A program made the position numbers and the translations under genes. A stretch of DNA of 7,917 nt from Burkholderiales bacterium (GTDB taxonomy: Bacteria; Pseudomonadota; Gammaproteobacteria; Burkholderiales; Casimicrobiaceae): contig JAITBX010000093.1 of NCBI GenBank assembly GCA_031283405.1, positions 1-7,917 of the forward strand, in the 5' to 3' direction. Each line of letters starts with the position of its first letter. Position 1 is the stretch's first letter. The notes under the pieces are model-generated. The model had not been told where the DNA came from. It did no database searches and saw only the letters and a list, made by a program, of their open reading frames with translations. Shown in pieces: positions 5,822-7,917 of this stretch.

Positions 5822-6730
5822 ATGCGCAAGACCTATATTCTGCTGCTGCTGGCAGCATTGACTTGTTTTGCCGCGCCGGTGATGGCGCAGGAATTGGCCG
5901 GTACGTTGAAGAAGATCAAGGATACCGGCACGATCACGATTGGCCACCGCGATTCTTCGATTCCGTTTTCTTATTACGACGATAAGCAAAATGTCGTCGG
6001 TTACGCGATTGATTTGTGCATGAAGGTTGCCGACGAAGTCAAAGCCGAATTGAAAATGCCGAATCTCAAAGTCAAGCTCAATCCGGTCACATCTTCGACG
6101 CGAATTCCGCTGATCGCCAACGGCACTGTCGATATCGAATGCGGCTCGACGACGAACAATCTGGAACGGCAACAGCAAGCCTAGTTTTCGCCGACGTATT
6201 ATGTGATTACGACGAAGTTCGTCACCAAGAAGGGCGCGCCGATCAAGTCGTTCAAAGATTTGAAAGGCAAAACGGTATCGACCACCGCCGGAACTACCAG
6301 CGCCAAACTGCTGGCCGAGATGAACAGCAAGGATGGCTACGGGATGAACATCATCTCGGCCAAAGACCATGCCGAAGGTTTTCTGTTGGTCGAATCGGGG
6401 CGGGCGCAAGCGTTCGCGATGGACGACATTCTGATTTACGGTTTGATCGCCAATTCCAAAACGCCGGACAATTATGCGTTGTCGGATGATTGGCTGACGA
6501 TAGAGCCTTACGGCGCAATGACCCGCAAAGACGACAAGCCGTTCAAAGCCCTCGTTGACCGCGCTTTCAAAAAAGCTTTTGCCAGCGGCGAAGCAGAGAC
6601 GCTTTACAAGAAATGGTTCTTGTCGCCGATTCCGCCGCGCGGCGTGAATCTCAACGTGCCGATGAGTCCGTTGTTGAAGAAAGTTTTTGAGCATCCGACG
6701 GATTCGGGCGATCCGAAGGCATATGAATAG
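5822..6730 (+). pseudogene. gltI: Glutamate/aspartate ABC transporter periplasmic binding protein, interrupted by an in-frame TAG
   Basis: Captures glutamate/aspartate in the periplasm and delivers it to GltJK. The first 22 residues form a signal peptide: basic start MRKT, then a Leu/Ala core, ending VMA before QE. Family blocks follow: GHRDSSIPFSYYDDKQNVVGY (41-61), SSTRIPLIANGTVDIECGSTTNN (91-113), then LERQQQA. At codon 121 (6182-6184) there is TAG, after which the same frame continues with FSPTYYVITTKFVTKKGAP, LKGKTVSTTAGTTS, ISAKDHAEGFLLVESGRAQAF and KWFLSPIPPRGVNL. The total is 302 codons before the final TAG at 6728-6730, the family's usual length, so no base was lost or gained. In E. 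coli GltI the matching stretch reads ERQKQAAFS, putting the stop at a non-catalytic small residue. Taken literally the product is a 120-residue fragment lacking the second lobe, hence non-functional. A sequencing error, a recent nonsense mutation (for example TCG to TAG) or suppression are all possible. Confidence 0.88.
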
Positions 6731-6742
6731 GCGCTGAACAAA

Positions 6743-6826
6743 CTCAGAGCCGTAAAGCGGTACAATACACGGCGAACGTTTCATTGAAGCGTTCGCCGTA
6801 TTTGTTGGCGGCGCAAAAACTCTGAG
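6743..6826 (+). promoter_or_regulatory. Intercistronic stem-loop between gltI and gltJ
   Basis: ACGGCGAACGTTTC (6769-6782) pairs with GAAGCGTTCGCCGT (6786-6799) around an ATT loop: 14 pairs with a single U-G wobble. No real T-run follows (ATTTGTT only), so it is at best a partial terminator. Stem-loops in this place, as between malE and malF, are known to protect the upstream binding-protein mRNA and lower permease expression. Outer segments CTCAGAG (6743-6749) and CTCTGAG (6820-6826) are also complementary and the right one overlaps the GAGAG ribosome site of gltJ (6824-6828), so the structure might also limit gltJ translation. The pairing is seen; the function is inferred. Confidence 0.65.
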
Positions 6827-6832
6827 AGCAAG

Positions 6833-7591
6833 ATGAATTACAACTGGAACTGGCATATCTTCTGGGAGGCGTCGCCCGACGGCAGCGGCACCTATCTCGA
6901 TGTGTTGCTCAACGGTTTGCAGTGGACGCTGGCGACATCGTTATTGGCGGCAGCGCTGGCGTTTTTGTTCGGCTCCGTGATCGGCGTGATGCGCACGACG
7001 CCGTCGCGCACATTGCGGGCGATCGGCACGGTTTACGTTGAACTGTTTCGCAATATCCCTCTCTTGGTGCAGATGTTCCTCTGGTATTTCGTTTTGCCGG
7101 AACTTTTGCCGTCGGCGATGGGCAACTGGGTGAAAGCGATGGCGCCGCCGTGGGCGTCTTTTTTCCCGGCGGTAACATGTCTGGCGTTTTTCACTTCGGC
7201 GCGGGTGGCTGAACAAGTGCGCGCCGGCATCGAATCGTTGTCGAGCGGTCAGCGTCTGGCCGGTTTGGCAACGGGCCTGACGCTGGCGCAAACGTATCGC
7301 TATATTTTGCTGCCGGTCGTTTATCGCATCATCACGCCGACGCTGACTTCCGAATTGATGAACGTCATCAAAAATTCGTCGGTGGCGCTGACGATCAGTC
7401 TGGTTGAACTGACTTCGGCGGCGCGTTCGATGCAGGAATTCAGTTTTCAGGTGTTTGAAGCGTTTACTGCCGCGACGCTTATTTACGTCTTTATCAATGT
7501 TGTGGTCGTGATCGTGATGCGGATTCTCGAAAAGAAGACAACGATCCCCGGTTTTTTCAGCGGCGAGACTGACCGGCCGGTTTCCGATTGA
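6833..7591 (+). CDS. gltJ: Glutamate/aspartate ABC transporter inner-membrane permease GltJ
   Basis: One of the two integral membrane subunits that form the import channel for acidic amino acids, working with GltK, the ATPase GltL and the binding protein GltI. The 252-residue protein opens with the family's typical NYNWNWHIFWE. Hydrophobic segments lie near 28-52, 67-90, 108-124 and 208-230, and ELFRNIPLLVQMFLWYFVLPE (70-90) is the conserved HAAT-family permease block. The cytoplasmic EAA loop that docks on the ATPase is visible at about 127-161 (EQVRAGIESL, then G at 144 and 148, and YILLP at 157-161). KNSSVALTISLVEL (180-193) is also family-typical. The start ATG has GAGAG at 6824-6828 four bases upstream. 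The frame is intact, in contrast to gltI. It sits about 100 bases after gltI, behind the stem-loop, and only 8 bases before gltK. Confidence 0.95.
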   Translation: MNYNWNWHIFWEASPDGSGTYLDVLLNGLQWTLATSLLAAALAFLFGSVIGVMRTTPSRTLRAIGTVYVELFRNIPLLVQMFLWYFVLPELLPSAMGNWVKAMAPPWASFFPAVTCLAFFTSARVAEQVRAGIESLSSGQRLAGLATGLTLAQTYRYILLPVVYRIITPTLTSELMNVIKNSSVALTISLVELTSAARSMQEFSFQVFEAFTAATLIYVFINVVVVIVMRILEKKTTIPGFFSGETDRPVSD

Positions 7592-7599
7592 GGCTCGCC

Positions 7600-7917
7600 A
7601 TGTTTTCCGATTTCGATTTTGATGTTATCGAACGTTCGTTGCCTTATCTTTTCCGCGAGGGGATGACGTTCACGCTGGAACTGACGGTCTGCGCAATGAT
7701 CGGCGGAATTATTCTGGGCACTTTGTTGGCGATGATGCGGCTTTCAAAATACCGCGCGATTTCGGCGCCAGCCGGAATGTATGTCAATCTGACGCGCGCC
7801 ATTCCCTTGCTGCTGGTAATTTTCTGGTATTACTTCCTGATGCCGTATGTGTGCGGGTATTTGTTGCACGAACTGTATCTTGTCGTGCCGAACGCAGTCG
7901 GCGATGCGCTGGTCGAT
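7600..7917 (+). CDS. gltK: Glutamate/aspartate ABC transporter inner-membrane permease GltK, 5' part only
   Basis: The second permease subunit. The first 106 residues are present and the frame runs off the right edge without a stop (the full protein is usually about 220-225 residues). It starts MFSDFDFDVIERSLPYLFREG, followed by a hydrophobic helix (about 22-46) and the conserved block NLTRAIPLLLVIFWYYFLMPY (63-83), parallel to the ELFRNIPLL block of GltJ. The ATG at 7600 has GAGG at 7590-7593, six bases upstream and overlapping the gltJ stop TGA, which argues for translational coupling of the two permeases in equal amounts. The EAA loop lies beyond the window, as would the expected ATPase gene gltL. 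Confidence 0.92.
   Translation, partial: MFSDFDFDVIERSLPYLFREGMTFTLELTVCAMIGGIILGTLLAMMRLSKYRAISAPAGMYVNLTRAIPLLLVIFWYYFLMPYVCGYLLHELYLVVPNAVGDALVD

Noticed and set aside
5644..5829. N-terminal extension of nnr to 5829
   Set aside because: The frame is open by chance. The extra 62 residues lack family sequence, would overlap the gltI start, and the ATG at 5643 has its own GAGG ribosome site and the expected protein length.
6182..6184. Pyrrolysine or genome-wide UAG recoding in gltI
   Set aside because: No pyrrolysine genes are in view, the position in GltI is an ordinary small residue in E. coli, and three genes here use TAG as a natural terminator.
6203..6730. Downstream half of gltI as a separate gene starting at GTG 6203
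   Set aside because: It has no ribosome site or signal peptide and begins in the middle of a binding-protein lobe in the same frame as the upstream half; it is the remainder of gltI.
6743..6766. Internal promoter for gltJ using TACAAT at 6761-6766
   Set aside because: No acceptable -35 box lies 16-18 bases upstream, so I did not annotate it.
5801..6856. 351-codon open frame on the - strand covering all of gltI
   Set aside because: It mirrors the codon bias of gltI in the opposite strand, is rich in Arg, His and Gln, shows no recognisable domain and has no ribosome site. The sense strand has clear GltI homology.

Overview
The window looks like a chromosomal segment of a moderately GC-rich proteobacterium, most likely a betaproteobacterium. 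The evidence is the gene order lapB - ugd - heptose-7-phosphate kinase, the kinase occurring as a separate single-domain protein (no fused adenylyltransferase), and a GltI/GltJ/GltK-type glutamate/aspartate transporter. No RNA gene, CRISPR array, transposase or phage gene was seen. I cannot name the genus.

Left third (1-3753, all + strand): the 3' end of lapB (control of LPS synthesis), ugd (UDP-glucose 6-dehydrogenase), the kinase rfaE1/hldE1 (start overlaps the ugd stop by one base) and, 10 bases further on, a gene of unknown function with a HEPN-type RNQLIH motif. The tight packing suggests one transcript that supplies cell-envelope sugar precursors. The heptose epimerase gene (hldD/rfaD) that I recall following the kinase in many betaproteobacteria is not present here; the HEPN-like gene occupies that place.

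Middle (3754-4098): a 345-base non-coding gap between two convergent genes. It is packed with three different palindromic elements: a nested, multi-hairpin GTAGGATGGGT...ACCCAT element inside an 11-bp inverted repeat, a CTCTCCCGC/GCGGGAG palindrome, and a GGGACGCCG/CGGCGTCCC hairpin that abuts the stop codon of the next gene. Then, on the - strand, comes a complete bifunctional NAD(P)H-hydrate repair enzyme (nnr, 4099-5643).

Right third (5822-7917, + strand): gltI (periplasmic glutamate/aspartate-binding protein), gltJ and the start of gltK (membrane permeases). gltI carries an in-frame TAG at codon 121 while the rest of the frame is preserved to the usual family length. It is therefore a fresh nonsense allele, a sequencing error or, less likely, a readthrough case. 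A strong stem-loop lies between gltI and gltJ. The divergent nnr/gltI spacer holds a 10-bp perfect inverted repeat and a likely nnr promoter.

The most notable signals are the amber codon in gltI, the HEPN-like protein in the envelope-sugar operon, and the stacked palindromic repeats. I found no complete new defence or mobile system.
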